15,323 bases of DNA, taken from positions 18,932 through 34,254 of the forward strand of contig QHMQ01000121.1 of NCBI GenBank assembly GCA_003217835.1, read 5' to 3'. The first letter of the stretch is position 1. Each line of letters opens with the position of its first letter. The stretch is from Verrucomicrobiota bacterium. GTDB taxonomy: Bacteria > Verrucomicrobiota > Verrucomicrobiia > Chthoniobacterales > UBA10450. The position numbers were made by a program, and so were the translations under genes. Positions 14,687 to 15,323 of the stretch are shown here, piece after piece. The notes beneath the pieces were generated by a model that had not been told where the DNA came from, made no database searches, and saw only the letters and a list, made by a program, of their open reading frames with translations.

Positions 14687-15323
14687 CTGCGGATCGCCAA
14701 GTACGGTTCCGTATTCAACATCGGACTCCAGAACACGTTCGTTTATCGCTGGAATTATTTTTTGCGCGCGGCGTTTGGGATTATTCCGCTCGCCGGCACA
14801 GTTTTTCTCTGGCGCGCAGTCTTCAAAGAGCGCGGCGGCGGTCTCCACGGCTACGACTACGGCTCGATGATTTATTATTATTTGCTCATGATCCTGGTCA
14901 GCAACTTGGTCACGCCGACCGAGGACGAATGGCAAATCGCCGCCGACATTCGCGAAGGCCAGATCAACGCGCTCCTGACCAAGCCGATGAGTTATCTCGC
15001 CTATCGGTTCAGCATTTTTTGCAGCGGCCGGCTCGTTTACACCTTCGTCACTCTGCCGCCGATCGCGCTCATCTTTCTCTATTTCCACAACTACGTCGCG
15101 CTCCCGCACGATCCGTTGACTTACGTCCTCGCGATCGTGTCGATGTTGATGGCGGCGTTCATCCAGTTCTTCATCACCTATTCGCTCGCGATGATGGCGT
15201 TCTGGATTTTGGAAATCACCACCGTCGTGTTCATCGTTTACTCGTTCGAATATTTCCTCGGCGGCCAAATGTTCCCGATCGACATCATGCCGGCCGGAAT
15301 TCAGGCGGCGCTGAAATGGATGC
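14669..15323 (+). CDS. ABC-2 type transporter permease (DUF990-like), N-terminal part, runs off window end
   Basis: This gives 218 codons, open to the window edge. The sequence matches the single-polypeptide ABC-2 permease family formerly called DUF990: VFNIGLQNTFVYRWNYFLRA (15-34), then hydrophobic helices near 36-52, 68-82, 120-139, 150-171 and 176-193. The cytosolic signature is ADIREGQINALLTKPMSYLA (92-111), and EYFLGGQMFPIDIMPAGIQA comes at the end. Such permeases pair with an ATPase, usually encoded next door, and move unknown substrates out of the cell. About 45 residues of the usual 260 are missing at the C-terminus. The ATG at 14669 is the first in frame but sits in an inverted repeat, and the first nine residues (STSKSLRIA) are repeat-derived, so the true start could be a little downstream. 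Confidence 0.85.
   Translation, partial: MSTSKSLRIAKYGSVFNIGLQNTFVYRWNYFLRAAFGIIPLAGTVFLWRAVFKERGGGLHGYDYGSMIYYYLLMILVSNLVTPTEDEWQIAADIREGQINALLTKPMSYLAYRFSIFCSGRLVYTFVTLPPIALIFLYFHNYVALPHDPLTYVLAIVSMLMAAFIQFFITYSLAMMAFWILEITTVVFIVYSFEYFLGGQMFPIDIMPAGIQAALKWM

Noticed and set aside
14573..15268. 231-codon minus-strand open frame rich in Glu/Arg/His
   Set aside because: It lies antisense to the DUF2238 end and the ABC permease, whose plus-strand sequence is clearly family-like. The composition is typical of an antisense shadow.

Overview
This window looks like chromosomal DNA of a free-living Gram-negative bacterium, probably a Verrucomicrobiota member (soil Chthoniobacterales-like). The evidence is one small protein that resembles a family I know mainly from Planctomycetes/Verrucomicrobia (3542-3976), a FmdB-type zinc ribbon with an altered second cysteine pair, outer-membrane chaperone and lipoprotein signals, and moderately GC-rich DNA. 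No phage, plasmid, IS, CRISPR, tRNA or rRNA was seen.

Layout. (1) Positions 1-3976, minus strand: a tightly packed cluster read right to left, made of the small conserved protein, a pitrilysin-like M16 metallopeptidase (ATGA overlap), a DUF1844 protein (3 bp gap) and, after a small perfect palindrome, the N-terminal part of a type IB DNA topoisomerase cut by the window edge. (2) Positions 4067-5690, minus strand: a secreted protein that resembles a gluzincin peptidase with both HExxH histidines replaced by Arg, followed 4 bp later by a glyoxalase-like gene with an in-frame stop. (3) Positions 5831-6459, plus strand: a secreted Gly/Asn/Trp- and Gly/Tyr-rich repeat protein ending in a peptidoglycan-binding domain, split by a one-base frameshift. 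(4) A FmdB-type zinc ribbon gene (minus) faces away from an L,D-transpeptidase lipoprotein gene (plus). (5) Positions 7840-13953, plus strand: aroF (DAHP synthase), mfd (transcription-repair coupling factor), surA (outer-membrane chaperone, ATGA overlap with mfd) and a pdxA gene that has lost about 43 bp encoding part of its substrate-binding C-terminus. (6) Positions 14014-15323, plus strand: a DUF2238/YjdF-like membrane protein and the start of an ABC-2 type permease whose start codon lies in an inverted repeat.

How the genes fit together. Most of the window is housekeeping: aromatic amino-acid entry, repair, envelope protein folding and cell-wall cross-linking. The most noteworthy signals are three genes whose family homology continues across a stop, frameshift or deletion, a 7-bp x5 tandem repeat inside the pdxA coding region, and the apparent pseudo-protease. 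I see no convincing evidence of an undescribed multi-gene system. The M16/DUF1844/small-protein cluster is the best candidate for an uncharacterised functional unit.
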